A stretch of 64,000 nucleotides of DNA, taken from NCBI RefSeq assembly GCF_000690905.1, contig NZ_JMCL01000059.1, positions 62,001 through 126,000 on the forward strand, given 5' to 3'. Below the pieces are notes generated by a model, which was not told the origin of the DNA, did not search any database, and saw only the letters and a program-made list of their open reading frames with translations. The position numbers were made by a program, and so were the translations under genes. Of this stretch, positions 27,087 through 36,473 are shown piece by piece (within the stretch, counting starts at the first letter, position 1; each line of letters starts with the position of its first letter). The stretch comes from Pseudomonas sp. Ant30-3 (GTDB lineage: Bacteria > Pseudomonadota > Gammaproteobacteria > Pseudomonadales > Pseudomonadaceae).

Positions 27087-27815
27087 ATGTTCGAAAACCT
27101 CCTGGAAAATCTGGGGCTCTCCGCTTTCAGCCTGCAGGGCTTCGGCCCGTTGCTGATGCAAGGCACCTGGATGACCATCAAATTATCGGCGTTGTCGCTG
27201 CTGGTGGCCGTGATGCTCGGCCTGCTGGGCGCCAGTGCCAAACTGTCCAAAGTCAAACTCGTGCGTTTGCCGGCACAGCTCTACACCACGTTGATCCGCG
27301 GCGTACCGGACCTGGTGCTGATGCTGCTGATTTTCTACAGCCTGCAAACCTGGTTGACCACCTTCACCGACTTCATGGAATGGGAATACATCGAGATCAA
27401 CCCGTTCAGTGCCGGCGTGCTGACCCTGGGCTTCATCTATGGCGCGTACTTCACCGAAACCTTCCGCGGCGCGATCCTTGCGGTTCCACGGGGTCAGGTC
27501 GAAGCGGCCACCGCCTATGGCCTAAAGCGCGGCCAGCGCTTCTGGATCATCGTGTTTCCGCAGATGATGCGCTTTGCCCTGCCGGGCATTGGTAACAACT
27601 GGATGGTGATGCTCAAAGCCACCGCGCTGGTGTCGATCATCGGCCTCGCCGACCTGGTCAAAGCCGCTCAGGACGCGGGCAAAAGCACCTATCAACTGTT
27701 TTACTTCCTGGTGCTGGCCGCGTTGATCTACCTGCTGATCACCAGTGCTTCCAACTTGATCCTGCGCTGGCTCGAACGCCGTTACGCCGCCGGTTCCCGG
27801 GAGGCCGTACGATGA
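27087..27815 (+). CDS. Basic amino-acid ABC transporter permease (HisQ/AotQ type)
   Basis: This 242-residue protein has several membrane helices. The permease EAA signature that contacts the ATPase is visible as VEAATAYGLKRGQRFWIIVFPQM. The N-terminal GTWMTIKLSALSLLVAVMLGLLG segment is typical for the HisQ side of the polar amino-acid permeases. It forms a heterodimer with the next gene's product. The stop overlaps the next start by four bases (ATGA). Confidence 0.9.
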   Translation: MFENLLENLGLSAFSLQGFGPLLMQGTWMTIKLSALSLLVAVMLGLLGASAKLSKVKLVRLPAQLYTTLIRGVPDLVLMLLIFYSLQTWLTTFTDFMEWEYIEINPFSAGVLTLGFIYGAYFTETFRGAILAVPRGQVEAATAYGLKRGQRFWIIVFPQMMRFALPGIGNNWMVMLKATALVSIIGLADLVKAAQDAGKSTYQLFYFLVLAALIYLLITSASNLILRWLERRYAAGSREAVR

Positions 27816-28522
27816 TGGAACTTCTGCAGGAATACTGGAAACCCTTCCTTTATAGCGACGGCTACAACATCACCGGCCTGGCCATGACGATGTGGCTGCT
27901 GAGCATCTCGATCCTGATCGGTTTTGTGGTGTCGATTCCGTTGTCCATCGCCCGCGTATCGCCACACTTCTACATCCGCTGGCCGGTGCAGTTCTACACC
28001 TACCTGTTTCGCGGTACGCCGCTCTATATACAGTTGCTGATCTGCTACACCGGTATCTACAGCCTGGCGGCCGTGCGTGAGCAGCCAATACTGGATGCGT
28101 TCTTTCGCGATGCGATGAACTGCACGATTCTCGCCTTCGCCCTCAACACCTGCGCCTATACCACGGAAATTTTCGCCGGGGCGATTCGCAACATGAACCA
28201 CGGTGAAGTCGAGGCGGCCAAGGCTTACGGTCTTACAGGCTGGAAGTTGTATGCCTACGTGATCATGCCGTCAGCCTTGCGTCGCTCGTTGCCTTATTAC
28301 AGCAACGAAGTGATCCTGATGCTGCACTCGACCACCGTGGCATTCACTGCAACCATACCGGACATCTTGAAAGTCGCGCGGGACGCCAACTCGGCGACCT
28401 TCTTGACGTTTCAGTCGTTCGGGATCGCCGCACTGATCTACCTGACCATTACCTTTGCGCTGGTTGGCCTGTTTCGCCTTGCCGAACGCCGATGGCTGGC
28501 CTTTCTCGGGCCGAACCACTAA
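27812..28522 (+). CDS. Basic amino-acid ABC transporter permease (HisM/AotM type)
   Basis: This 236-residue permease has a MTMWLLSISILIGFVVSIPLSIAR-type first helix, RGTPLYIQLLICYTGIY, and the EAA loop VEAAKAYGLTGWKLYAYVIMPSALR. It pairs with the preceding permease. Its start overlaps the previous stop by four bases, and the deacylase gene follows after 24 bases. Confidence 0.9.
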   Translation: MMELLQEYWKPFLYSDGYNITGLAMTMWLLSISILIGFVVSIPLSIARVSPHFYIRWPVQFYTYLFRGTPLYIQLLICYTGIYSLAAVREQPILDAFFRDAMNCTILAFALNTCAYTTEIFAGAIRNMNHGEVEAAKAYGLTGWKLYAYVIMPSALRRSLPYYSNEVILMLHSTTVAFTATIPDILKVARDANSATFLTFQSFGIAALIYLTITFALVGLFRLAERRWLAFLGPNH

Positions 28523-28546
28523 GACCCGCTTCAGGAATAAAGAAAC

Positions 28547-29665
28547 ATGCGCCACCAGATTCATGACTTGCTGGCCCCGCTGCCGGGGACCGCACGACAG
28601 ATCCACAGCTTCCACTTCCGCCCGACCTCGGCAAAAGGCAAAATCTACATCCAGGCGTCTCTGCACGCCGATGAAATGCCCGGCATGCTGGTGGCCTGGC
28701 ACCTCAAACAGCGCCTGACGGAGCTGGAAGCTGCCGGCCGCCTGCGCAGTGAAATCGTACTGGTGCCGGTCGCCAACCCGGTCGGTCTCGAGCAAGTGCT
28801 GATGGACGTACCGCTGGGTCGCTACGATCTGGAGAGCGGGCAAAACTTCAATCGCTGGTTCGTCGACCTCAGTGAAGAGGTCGGCAATGAGATTGAAGGC
28901 CAGCTCGGCGACGATGCGCAGCGCAACCTCGAATTGATCCGCACCAGCCTGCGCCATGCGTTGGCGCGGCAGACCGCCAGCACTCAGTTGCAATCCCAAC
29001 GACTGATCCTGCAACGATTGGCCTGTGACGCCGATGTGGTGCTGGACTTGCACTGCGATTTCGAAGCGGTTGCGCACCTCTACACCACGCCGCAGGCCTG
29101 GCCTCAAGTCGAACCGCTGGCCCGCTACATCCGCGCCGAGGCGAGTCTGCTGGCGACCGATTCCGGCGGCCAGTCGTTCGATGAGTGCTTCACCCTGCTG
29201 TGGTGGCAACTGAGCGAACGTTTTGGCGAACAGTTCAAGATTCCAATGGGCAGCTTTTCGGTGACTGTCGAATTGCGCGGGCAAGGGGACGTCAATCACC
29301 CGTTGGCCAGCCTCGACTGTCAGGCGCTGATCGACTACCTGATTCATTTTGGCGCCATCGCCGGCGAGCTGCGGCCGCTGCCGGACCTGCCCTACCCCGC
29401 GACTCCGCTCGCCGCCGTCGAACCCGTCGCTACGCCCGTGGGCGGCCTGCTGGTGTTCACCGCGCAGCCCGGCGAGTACCTGCAGGCCGGGCAATTGATC
29501 GCGGAAATCATTGACCCGATCCTGAACCGCGTCACCCCCATTCATTGCACCGCCGCCGGGTTGATGTACGCCCGCTCGCTGCGGCGCATGGCCACTGCCG
29601 GCATGGTGATCGCCCACGTCGCGGGCACCGAAGCCTATCGCAGCGGCTACCTACTTTCGCCTTGA
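28547..29665 (+). CDS. AotO-like succinylglutamate desuccinylase/aspartoacylase family protein
   Basis: This 372-residue zinc-dependent deacylase-like protein has the HxxE metal motif at H40-A-D-E43 (QASLHADEMPG) and a DLHCDFEAVAHLY segment that supplies further active-site residues. A C-terminal VTPIHCTAAG-type domain follows. It is embedded between the permease and ATPase genes. P. aeruginosa has the same arrangement (aotO), where the gene is not needed for transport as far as I recall. It could remove acyl groups from acyl-amino acids brought in or made by arginine catabolism. The substrate is unknown. Confidence 0.85.
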   Translation: MRHQIHDLLAPLPGTARQIHSFHFRPTSAKGKIYIQASLHADEMPGMLVAWHLKQRLTELEAAGRLRSEIVLVPVANPVGLEQVLMDVPLGRYDLESGQNFNRWFVDLSEEVGNEIEGQLGDDAQRNLELIRTSLRHALARQTASTQLQSQRLILQRLACDADVVLDLHCDFEAVAHLYTTPQAWPQVEPLARYIRAEASLLATDSGGQSFDECFTLLWWQLSERFGEQFKIPMGSFSVTVELRGQGDVNHPLASLDCQALIDYLIHFGAIAGELRPLPDLPYPATPLAAVEPVATPVGGLLVFTAQPGEYLQAGQLIAEIIDPILNRVTPIHCTAAGLMYARSLRRMATAGMVIAHVAGTEAYRSGYLLSP

Positions 29666-29678
29666 GGATGCACGTCCC

Positions 29679-30443
29679 ATGTACAAACTGACCATCGAAG
29701 GCCTGCACAAGAGCTATGGCGACCACCATGTGCTCAAAGGCGTTTCGCTCAAGGCCAACACCGGCGACGTGATCAGCCTGATCGGCGCCAGCGGTTCCGG
29801 CAAGAGTACCTTCCTGCGCTGCATCAATTTTCTCGAACAACCCAACGAAGGCACCATGAGCCTGGATGGCAAAGACATCCGCATGGTCAAGGATCGCCAC
29901 GGCATTCATGTGGCTGATGCCGACGAGTTGCAGCGCATCCGCACACGCCTGGCAATGGTGTTCCAGCACTTCAATTTATGGAGCCACATGACGGTGCTGG
30001 AAAACATCACCATGGCCCCTCGCCGCGTACTGGGCTGTGACAAAAAAGAAGCTGAAGACCGCGCCAGACGCTATCTCGACAAGGTTGGCCTGGCGTCTCG
30101 CGTGGCGGATCAGTACCCGGCGTTTCTGTCCGGCGGTCAGCAGCAGCGCGTGGCGATCGCCCGCGCACTGGCGATGGAACCGGAAGTCATGCTGTTCGAC
30201 GAACCGACTTCGGCGCTTGATCCGGAGCTGGTCGGCGAAGTGCTGAAGGTGATTCAGGGCCTGGCAGAAGAAGGCCGGACGATGATCATGGTCACCCACG
30301 AAATGAGCTTTGCACGCAAGGTGTCGAGTCAGGTGCTGTTTCTGCACCAGGGACTGGTCGAAGAAGAAGGCGCGCCGGATGACGTGCTGGGCAACCCGAA
30401 AAGCGAACGCTTGCAGCAATTCCTCAGCGGCAACCTTAAGTAA
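29679..30443 (+). CDS. Basic amino-acid ABC transporter ATP-binding protein (HisP/AotP type)
   Basis: This 254-residue ABC ATPase has Walker A GASGSGKST, the signature LSGGQQQR, Walker B VMLFDEPTSALD and the H-loop VTHEMSFAR. The HisP-specific insertion with GIHVADADELQRIRTRLAMVFQ is present. It energises the two permeases. It is the last gene of the operon; a REP pair follows. Confidence 0.95.
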   Translation: MYKLTIEGLHKSYGDHHVLKGVSLKANTGDVISLIGASGSGKSTFLRCINFLEQPNEGTMSLDGKDIRMVKDRHGIHVADADELQRIRTRLAMVFQHFNLWSHMTVLENITMAPRRVLGCDKKEAEDRARRYLDKVGLASRVADQYPAFLSGGQQQRVAIARALAMEPEVMLFDEPTSALDPELVGEVLKVIQGLAEEGRTMIMVTHEMSFARKVSSQVLFLHQGLVEEEGAPDDVLGNPKSERLQQFLSGNLK

Positions 30444-30452
30444 ATACCACAC

Positions 30453-30538
30453 CTGTAGGAGCCGGCTTGCTGGCGAAGATGGTTCAGACACATAGTCGGT
30501 GACTGACACAGCTTCGCCAGCAAGCCGGCTCCTACAGG
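30453..30538. repeat. REP inverted pair
   Basis: The arms CTGTAGGAGCCGGCTTGCTG and GCCAGCAAGCCGGCTCCTAC lie between the ABC operon and lhr. The spacer contains GGTGACTGACACA. Confidence 0.85.
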
Positions 30539-30579
30539 ATCGCATTAGTCTTTAAACCTTTCATGGCTCGCCGTGGTCA

Positions 30580-30597
30580 CTGAAAGAACACTTTCAG
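30580..30597. promoter_or_regulatory. 18-bp palindrome before lhr
   Basis: CTGAAAG-AACA-CTTTCAG has perfect 7-base arms and ends 16 bases before the lhr start codon. It begins with CTG and ends with CAG like a LexA site but has twelve bases between instead of ten. It may be an operator. Confidence 0.5.
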
Positions 30598-30613
30598 AGC
30601 GCACACGGCCGGC

Positions 30614-33100
30614 ATGGGAAAAACCCCCAACTTCGCAAAACAATGGTTCAGCGCTCGTGGCTGGCAGCCTTTCGCCTTTCAGAAACAGGTGTGGTCAGCT
30701 GTCAAAAACGGTCAGTCCGGTTTGCTGCATGCCAGCACCGGCGCCGGTAAAACCTATGCAGTGTGGTTCGCAGCGCTCAATCGCTTCGCGCGCCTGACTC
30801 CTCCCGTGGAAAAACCACGCAAACGCAAAGCGGTCGCCGAACCGCTGACGGTGCTGTGGATAACCCCCATGCGCGCCCTCGCCGCAGATACTGCACGCGC
30901 ACTCGAAGCGCCACTGCTCGATCTGCAGATTCCCTGGTCTGTCGGTGTACGCACCGGCGACACCAGCAGCAGTGAGCGTGCCCGGCAAAGCCGTCGCGCG
31001 CCCACCACACTGATCACCACACCCGAAAGCCTCACCCTGATGCTCGCCCGCGCTGACGCGCACACCGCGCTATCGACCCTGCGCATGGTGGTGGTCGATG
31101 AATGGCATGAATTGCTTGGCAACAAACGCGGCGTGCAATTGCAGCTGGCGCTGGCGCGCTTACGTCGATGGAACCCGGAACTGATCGTCTGGGGTGTTTC
31201 CGCGACGTTGGGTAATCAGGCTCACGCCGAACAGGTGCTGATCCCGCAGGGTGGCGGGATCAGCGTGCAGGGGAAGTCGAGCAAAGACCTTCGTGTCGAC
31301 ACACTATTGCCGCCAGCAACCGAGCGCTTTCCCTGGGCCGGGCATATCGGTTTGAAGATGCTGCCGCAAGTGGTCGCCGAGGTGGACTCCAGCCCCAGCT
31401 GCCTGGTGTTCACCAACACCCGTGCGCAGTCCGAGATCTGGTATCAGGCCTTGCTCGACGCTCGCCCGGACTGGGCAGGCATCATTGCCTTGCACCATGG
31501 GTCGCTTTCGCGCGAGACCCGCGACTGGGTCGAACGCGCACTCAAGGACGGTCAGCTCAAGGCCGTTGTGTGCACCTCGAGCCTGGACCTTGGGGTGGAT
31601 TTCCTGCCGGTGGAACGTGTTCTGCAAATTGGCTCCGCCAAAGGCGTGGCGCGGTTGATGCAAAGGGCCGGGCGTTCCGGTCACGCACCGGGACGGATAT
31701 CGCGGGTGACGCTGGTGCCGACCCACAGCCTGGAGTTGATTGAAGCTGTTGCCGCGCAAGACGCCGTCGCGCAACGACGCATCGAGCCGCGCGCCTCACC
31801 GCACAAACCGTTGGACGTGTTGGTTCAGCATTTGGTCAGCATGGCCCTGGGCGGTGGTTTTTTGCCCGATGATTTGTATGAAGAAGTGCGTGGCGCCTGG
31901 GCTTACCGTGATCTCACGCCTGAGGACTGGCTCTGGGCGCTGGCGTTCGTACGTCACGGCGGGCTTTCGCTGACAGCGTATCCGGATTATCGCCGGGTCG
32001 AGCCGGACGAGCACGGCGTCTGGCGCGTACCTGATGCGCGACTGGCCCGACGTCATCGCATGAGCGTGGGCACCATCGTCAGCGACGCAAGTATCAACTT
32101 GAAGTTCTGGAGCAAGGGTGGCGGCGGTAAACAGCTGGGCAGCGTCGAGGAAGGGTTTATCGCGCGACTTAAACCGGGTGACGGCTTTTTGTTTGCCGGT
32201 CGCTTGCTGGAATTGGTGCGGGTGGAAAACATGACGGCGTACGTCAAACGCAGCACCGCGAAGAAAGCCGCCGTGCCGCGCTGGAATGGCGGACGCATGC
32301 CCTTATCCAACGAGCTCGCCCATGCCGTGGTCGTACGCTTCGGTGCAGCCGCGCGGGGCGAATTCATGGGTCCGGAAATGCGCGCTCTGCGCCCCCTGCT
32401 TGAAGTACAACAACAGTGGTCAGGATTACCGACGGAAAACAGCCTGCTGGCCGAGGCACTGAAGTCTCGCGAAGGCTGGCATTTGTTTCTCTACCCCTTC
32501 GCCGGTCGTCAGGTGCATTTAGGCCTGGCGAGTTTGTTGGCCTGGCGGGTGAGTCAGCGCGTGGCGGTGACGTTTTCCATTGCGGTCAACGATTACGGTC
32601 TGGAATTGCTCAGCGCTACGTACATCGATTGGTCCGAACATTTGAATGCAGAGTTGTTGAGTCCCGAATTTCTGTTGAGGGATGTACTCGCCAGCTTGAA
32701 CGCCGGCGAACTTGCCTTACGACGTTTTCGCGAAATTGCGCGCATCGCCGGGCTGGTGTTCGCCGGCTACCCGGGCGCGCCGAAAAGTACGCGCCAGGTT
32801 CAGGCGTCGAGCGGGTTGTTTTTTCAGGTGTTCAAACAGTACGACGCAGGCAATCTTCTGCTGGCGCAGGCAGGGGAAGAAGTCCTGCGAGAAGAACTGG
32901 ATATTCATCGCCTGGAGCAGACACTGGAGCGGCTCAACACGTTGAAAATGGACTTGCACCTCATCAAGCGTCCTACCCCCTTGGGGTTTCCGCTGTTGGT
33001 CGAGCGCATGCGCGAAAGCATGAGTTCGGAAAAACTCGCCGACCGCATCAGGCGCATGGTCAGCGATCTCGAGAAAACTGCCGAAACAGGGAAGGATTGA
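30614..33100 (+). CDS. Lhr-core type DEXH helicase (ligase-associated)
   Basis: This 828-residue superfamily 2 helicase has Walker A STGAGKT (41-47), the DEWH box (D162-H165) and motif [13 protein letters not shown]-terminal winged-helix and Lhr-core regions follow ([23 protein letters not shown] sequence). It lacks the long extension of full-length Lhr. Its relatives unwind RNA:DNA hybrids 3'-5'. The ATG lacks a good ribosome-binding site, and a palindrome lies just upstream. It overlaps mpe (TGATG). In P. putida lhr-core clusters with exo, lig and mpe; here an ABC operon separates them. Confidence 0.93.
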   Translation: MGKTPNFAKQWFSARGWQPFAFQKQVWSAVKNGQSGLLHASTGAGKTYAVWFAALNRFARLTPPVEKPRKRKAVAEPLTVLWITPMRALAADTARALEAPLLDLQIPWSVGVRTGDTSSSERARQSRRAPTTLITTPESLTLMLARADAHTALSTLRMVVVDEWHELLGNKRGVQLQLALARLRRWNPELIVWGVSATLGNQAHAEQVLIPQGGGISVQGKSSKDLRVDTLLPPATERFPWAGHIGLKMLPQVVAEVDSSPSCLVFTNTRAQSEIWYQALLDARPDWAGIIALHHGSLSRETRDWVERALKDGQLKAVVCTSSLDLGVDFLPVERVLQIGSAKGVARLMQRAGRSGHAPGRISRVTLVPTHSLELIEAVAAQDAVAQRRIEPRASPHKPLDVLVQHLVSMALGGGFLPDDLYEEVRGAWAYRDLTPEDWLWALAFVRHGGLSLTAYPDYRRVEPDEHGVWRVPDARLARRHRMSVGTIVSDASINLKFWSKGGGGKQLGSVEEGFIARLKPGDGFLFAGRLLELVRVENMTAYVKRSTAKKAAVPRWNGGRMPLSNELAHAVVVRFGAAARGEFMGPEMRALRPLLEVQQQWSGLPTENSLLAEALKSREGWHLFLYPFAGRQVHLGLASLLAWRVSQRVAVTFSIAVNDYGLELLSATYIDWSEHLNAELLSPEFLLRDVLASLNAGELALRRFREIARIAGLVFAGYPGAPKSTRQVQASSGLFFQVFKQYDAGNLLLAQAGEEVLREELDIHRLEQTLERLNTLKMDLHLIKRPTPLGFPLLVERMRESMSSEKLADRIRRMVSDLEKTAETGKD

Positions 33101-33756
33101 TGAGCACGCCGTATCCAATAAAGCTGGCGGGTGAAGAGCTTTGGTTGCTCCCGGAAAAAGCCATCTACTGGCCGGAGCAGGAGGCGTTGCTGATCGCCGA
33201 CGTGCATTTCGGCAAGGCCGCTGCTTATAGAAGTCTTGGCCAACCGGTGCCTCAAGGCACGACTGCGAGCAATATTGCTGTGCTGAACACGCTCCTGAGC
33301 ACTCTGCCCTGCCGCCAGCTGATTTTCCTCGGGGACTTCCTGCACGGCCCCGGATCTCACGCGAAAGCCACACTGGCCGCTCTGGCCGAGTGGCGAGAGC
33401 AGCATCGTGACCTGCCGATGACGCTGATTCGCGGCAACCATGACAAACGCGCCGGCGACCCACCCGCCTCCCTGAACATTCGCGTGGTGCCGGAGCCGCT
33501 GCTGTTGGGACCGTTCGCGCTGCAGCACGAGCCTGACCCGCACCCAAGTCGCCACGTTTTGGCTGGGCACGTGCATCCCGTTTACCGGTTGCATGGACGC
33601 GGGCGACAGAGTCTGCGATTGGCGTGTTTCAAGTTTGGCGGGGAGATCAGCCTACTGCCTGCGTTTGGGGCGTTTACAGGTGGATATCAGGTCGAGCGGG
33701 ATGAGAGCTGCAGGATTTTCGTGATCGGGGATAACGAGATATGGCCGGTCAGTTGA
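33100..33756 (+). CDS. Ligase-associated metallophosphoesterase endonuclease (MPE/PdeM)
   Basis: The 218-residue product starts at ATG 33100, overlapping the helicase stop by one base. Metal-binding motifs are D34-V-H36, GDFLH with D79, GNHD (N113-D115) and GHVH (H157, H159). This is a complete calcineurin-like phosphoesterase site. The P. putida relative is a manganese-dependent DNA endonuclease. Coupling to lhr suggests the two act together on damaged DNA or hybrids. A longer frame upstream lies entirely inside lhr and is not used. Confidence 0.93.
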   Translation: MSTPYPIKLAGEELWLLPEKAIYWPEQEALLIADVHFGKAAAYRSLGQPVPQGTTASNIAVLNTLLSTLPCRQLIFLGDFLHGPGSHAKATLAALAEWREQHRDLPMTLIRGNHDKRAGDPPASLNIRVVPEPLLLGPFALQHEPDPHPSRHVLAGHVHPVYRLHGRGRQSLRLACFKFGGEISLLPAFGAFTGGYQVERDESCRIFVIGDNEIWPVS

Positions 33757-33767
33757 AGTTCAGCATC

Positions 33768-33859
33768 CTGTAGGAGCGAAGATTGCTCGCGAATGCGGTA
33801 AATCGGTCAGCAACCTGGTGACTGATACAACGCAATCGCGAGCAAGCTTGCTCCTACAG
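33768..33859. repeat. REP inverted pair
   Basis: The arms CTGTAGGAGCGAAGATTGCT and TCGCGAGCAAGCTTGCTCCT follow the mpe gene. The spacer carries CTGGTGACTGATACA, similar to that at 30453. Confidence 0.85.
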
Positions 33860-33898
33860 AAATCCGCCGATCATGCGACCGGCGGTATGACAAATCTG

Positions 33899-34108
33899 TC
33901 AGGCAACCGGCGCCGGTGGTGGCTCGTCCGGAAGGGTAGGTACGCCCGGTTCACTCGGTTGTTCATTTGGGGTATCAGGATCAGGCTGGCCGGGAATGCC
34001 CCCTGCCATGCTGAGTGGTGGATGTGCCAACAAGGACCAGGCCATGACGCCAACCTGATTGGGCTCAAGCCTTGCCAGTTCGGCACTTATTCGCGGATCG
34101 ATCTTCAT
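33899..34108 (-). CDS. Small proline-rich protein of unknown function
   Basis: This 69-residue protein has CAGGAG eight bases before its ATG. The N-terminal half (ISAELARLEPNQVGVMAWSLLAHPPL) may form one amphipathic helix. The second half is proline- and acid-rich (GGIPGQPDPDTP...PTLPDEPPP). No signal peptide is present. It lies 106 bases downstream of dcd on the same strand. I do not recognise a domain. The good start site and biased composition argue for a real gene. Confidence 0.6.
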   Translation of the reverse strand: MKIDPRISAELARLEPNQVGVMAWSLLAHPPLSMAGGIPGQPDPDTPNEQPSEPGVPTLPDEPPPAPVA

Positions 34109-34214
34109 AGAGCACTCCTGAGCATTGGCCCGGTTTGCTGTGCGCTAACCGGGCAGTACACCCAATAGAGTGTTTCCGCGCAGAAGAATTCCCAAGCCCC
34201 GTCAGAAGATCCGA

Positions 34215-34781
34215 TCAAGTGCGGGGCAAAGTGACGCCGCGTTGACCCTGATACTTGCCGCCACGGTCCTTGTAGGAGACTTCGCACTCTTCGTCGGATT
34301 CAAAGAACAGCATCTGTGCGACACCTTCATTGGCATAGATCTTCGCCGGCAATGTGGTGGTGTTGGAGAACTCCAGAGTGACGTGGCCTTCCCACTCCGG
34401 TTCAAGCGGCGTCACGTTGACGATGATGCCGCAACGCGCGTAGGTACTTTTACCCAGGCAGATGGTCAGCACGTTGCGCGGGATGCGGAAAAACTCCACG
34501 GTGCGCGCCAGAGCGAACGAGTTGGGCGGGATGATGCAGACGTCGCTCTTTACGTCGACGAAGCTTTTTTCGTCGAAGTTCTTCGGATCGACGGTCGCCG
34601 AATTGATGTTGGTGAACACTTTGAATTCATCAGCGCAGCGCACATCGTAGCCGTAGCTCGATACACCGTAGGAAATCACTCGCTCGGCGCCTTCGCCACG
34701 CACCTGGCGTTCAACGAAAGGTTCGATCATGCCGTGCTCTTGCGCCATGCGGCGAATCCACTTGTCCGATTTGATGCTCAT
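34215..34781 (-). CDS. dcd: dCTP deaminase
   Basis: This 188-residue protein, full length for Dcd, starts at ATG 34781. It deaminates dCTP to dUTP for dTMP synthesis. Motifs: [11 protein letters not shown] at the start, [25 protein letters not shown] with the conserved loop, [11 protein letters not shown] and [19 protein letters not shown]. The C-terminal [17 protein letters not shown] tail is present. An extended frame upstream to 34907 has no conserved sequence. Confidence 0.97.
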   Translation of the reverse strand: MSIKSDKWIRRMAQEHGMIEPFVERQVRGEGAERVISYGVSSYGYDVRCADEFKVFTNINSATVDPKNFDEKSFVDVKSDVCIIPPNSFALARTVEFFRIPRNVLTICLGKSTYARCGIIVNVTPLEPEWEGHVTLEFSNTTTLPAKIYANEGVAQMLFFESDEECEVSYKDRGGKYQGQRGVTLPRT

Positions 34782-35136
34782 GGCGGGTGTCCTGAATAGC
34801 GAAGGTGGAAAAAATCTGTCCGGCATCTTACCGGGGCGCGCGGCCGGTTCAAAGTTCTGCGGCAGCATTCTCGTCGATCCCCCGTAAATTCCGGGACTTG
34901 GCGCCAATACGAAGCACCGCCAGTCACGAAATCAGAGAAACCTTCGCAAGAAGCATTGGCACACTCCGGAAAAAGGGTTAAGGTGGCGCCACTGAACTGC
35001 TTGTGTCACAGAGAATCTCTACACGATATGTTGAATTTCGATCCAACCATCTACAAGAATTTTTCATGCTCTTTGCACTCAGTCTCGGCCAGGGTTCTTC
35101 CTGCGTCGCAGTTATCTTTGTTCAAGGAGTTACACC
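34782..35136 (+). promoter_or_regulatory. Intergenic region with long leader of the cold-shock gene
   Basis: These 355 bases separate the divergent dcd and cold-shock genes. The last 100 bases or so are probably an untranslated leader, as usual for cold-shock mRNAs, ending in CAAGGAGTTACACC before the ATG. Promoter elements were not identified with certainty. No other gene is visible. Confidence 0.4.
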
Positions 35137-35346
35137 ATGTCTAATCGCCAAACTGGTACCGTTAAGTGGTTCAACGATGAAAAAGGCTTCGGCTTCATCA
35201 CTCCACAATCCGGTGACGACCTGTTCGTTCACTTCAAAGCTATCCAATCCGACGGCTTCAAAAGCCTGAAAGAAGGCCAACAGGTCTCTTTCATCGCTAC
35301 CCGCGGTCAGAAAGGCATGCAAGCTGAAGAAGTTCAAGTTATCTAA
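35137..35346 (+). CDS. Cold-shock protein (CspA/CapB family)
   Basis: This single cold-shock domain of 69 residues has both RNA-binding motifs, [12 protein letters not shown] (RNP1) and DLFVHF (RNP2). It binds single-stranded nucleic acid and melts mRNA structure in the cold. The sequence is close to Pseudomonas CapB-type proteins, but several paralogues exist per genome, so no symbol is given. Strong AAGGAG precedes the start, and a strong terminator follows, consistent with a highly expressed single gene. Confidence 0.95.
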   Translation: MSNRQTGTVKWFNDEKGFGFITPQSGDDLFVHFKAIQSDGFKSLKEGQQVSFIATRGQKGMQAEEVQVI

Positions 35347-35365
35347 CTTGTACTTGCTTTAGTAA

Positions 35366-35397
35366 AAGGCCCCGCCCTCAAAAGCGGGGCTTTTTTG
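35366..35397 (+). terminator. Terminator of the cold-shock gene
   Basis: GCCCCGC-CCTCAAAA-GCGGGGC is followed by TTTTTT, 20 bases after the stop codon. Confidence 0.92.
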
Positions 35398-35420
35398 TGC
35401 CTGCAGGTTTTTGCCAGGCA

Positions 35421-35451
35421 CAAAAAAAAGATCGTCCAAACGGACGATCTT
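35421..35451 (-). terminator. Terminator of the DUF481 gene
   Basis: Read on the minus strand, AAGATCGTCC-GTTT-GGACGATCTT is followed by a T-run. It lies 15 bases after the stop codon of the gene. Confidence 0.88.
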
Positions 35452-35465
35452 GATCTTTGTCGATG

Positions 35466-36473
35466 TTACCAGGCCACACCAAACCCTGCGGTGTAACGGG
35501 TCTTCTCCAGATCAGCATCATTGGTGCCGCTGATGACGTCTCGCTCGGCCTTCAGGTTAAGCGATGCCCACTCGGTGACCTTGTAGCGCAGGCCAACCTC
35601 GGCATCCAGCGCGTAATCCGCCACGCCCGACAGCGGCTTGCCCACCTCGCCGTTGGTGAAGAACTCAACCTGCTTGCCAATCAGGTAACGGTTGTAGTCC
35701 CACTTCATGGCCAAGGAGTAGAAGTTCTCTTTGCCGCCGTCCGCGTACTCGTAATCCGTGCGATTGAGCAGCGAGCCCAGAGAAAATGCGCCCAACTCGT
35801 CATCCCAGAACTGGTAACCCGGACCGGTACCGACGGTGCGCTGGCGGGCCAGGTCTTCAACCTTGTCGCGCTTATAGACGGCGCGACCTTGCCAGAACCA
35901 TTTTTCGGTCAGGAAGCGGTCGAGCGAGTATTCGCCGCGCCAGTTATCAGTGGTAACCACGTCATCCTGGAATTCGCGGTTGTACTCGCCTTCCGCGGTG
36001 TGCCGCCATTTGCCATGACGCGCAGAAGTCTTGAAGTCGATATCGTAATCGTCGGTGTCTTTCTCGGCTCGCTCATAATCCAGCGCCATGTCGACATTGC
36101 CCTTCCACACCAGGTCTTCGACCACCGGTTTGGGCTTGAGGATCTGCTGGATACTCGCCAACTCGACAGTCTTCGGTGCATCGCCGTTTTCCAGCGTCAC
36201 CTTGCCATCGTCTGCCGCTTGCAGCGACTTGGCCTTCTCGCCGGTGTAGGCATCCTGCTTGACCAGCAATTCCTGATCACTCTCCAGCGTTTTGACCTGC
36301 TTCCAGTCGATCGGCACGGCGCCGGCGTATTCGGTCTGGATCAGGAGTTTGCCGCCGTCGAACAAGGTGATCTTGCCGCTCAACTTGTCACCGTTCTTCA
36401 ACCAGACGGTATCAGCGAGCAAAGGAGTGGAAGCGCTGAGGACAGCGAGGCACAGCAGAGTTCTGGACACCAT
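35466..36473 (-). CDS. DUF481 outer-membrane protein (YdiY-like)
   Basis: The product has 335 residues from ATG 36473; a TTG six codons upstream is possible. The signal peptide is MVSRTLLCLAVLSAS followed by TPLLA. Residues 25-110 hold two SH3-like repeats (DTVWLKNGDKLSGKITLFDGGKL and VTLENG). From about 125 to the end, alternating aromatic beta strands form a DUF481 barrel ending in the outer-membrane signature aromatic (AGFGVAW). Function is unknown. It stands alone and ends at its own terminator. Confidence 0.85.
   Translation of the reverse strand: MVSRTLLCLAVLSASTPLLADTVWLKNGDKLSGKITLFDGGKLLIQTEYAGAVPIDWKQVKTLESDQELLVKQDAYTGEKAKSLQAADDGKVTLENGDAPKTVELASIQQILKPKPVVEDLVWKGNVDMALDYERAEKDTDDYDIDFKTSARHGKWRHTAEGEYNREFQDDVVTTDNWRGEYSLDRFLTEKWFWQGRAVYKRDKVEDLARQRTVGTGPGYQFWDDELGAFSLGSLLNRTDYEYADGGKENFYSLAMKWDYNRYLIGKQVEFFTNGEVGKPLSGVADYALDAEVGLRYKVTEWASLNLKAERDVISGTNDADLEKTRYTAGFGVAW

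Noticed and set aside
32416..33099. Long N-terminal extension of the metallophosphoesterase
   Set aside because: It lies wholly within lhr in another frame. The conserved domain begins at the ATG that overlaps the lhr stop.
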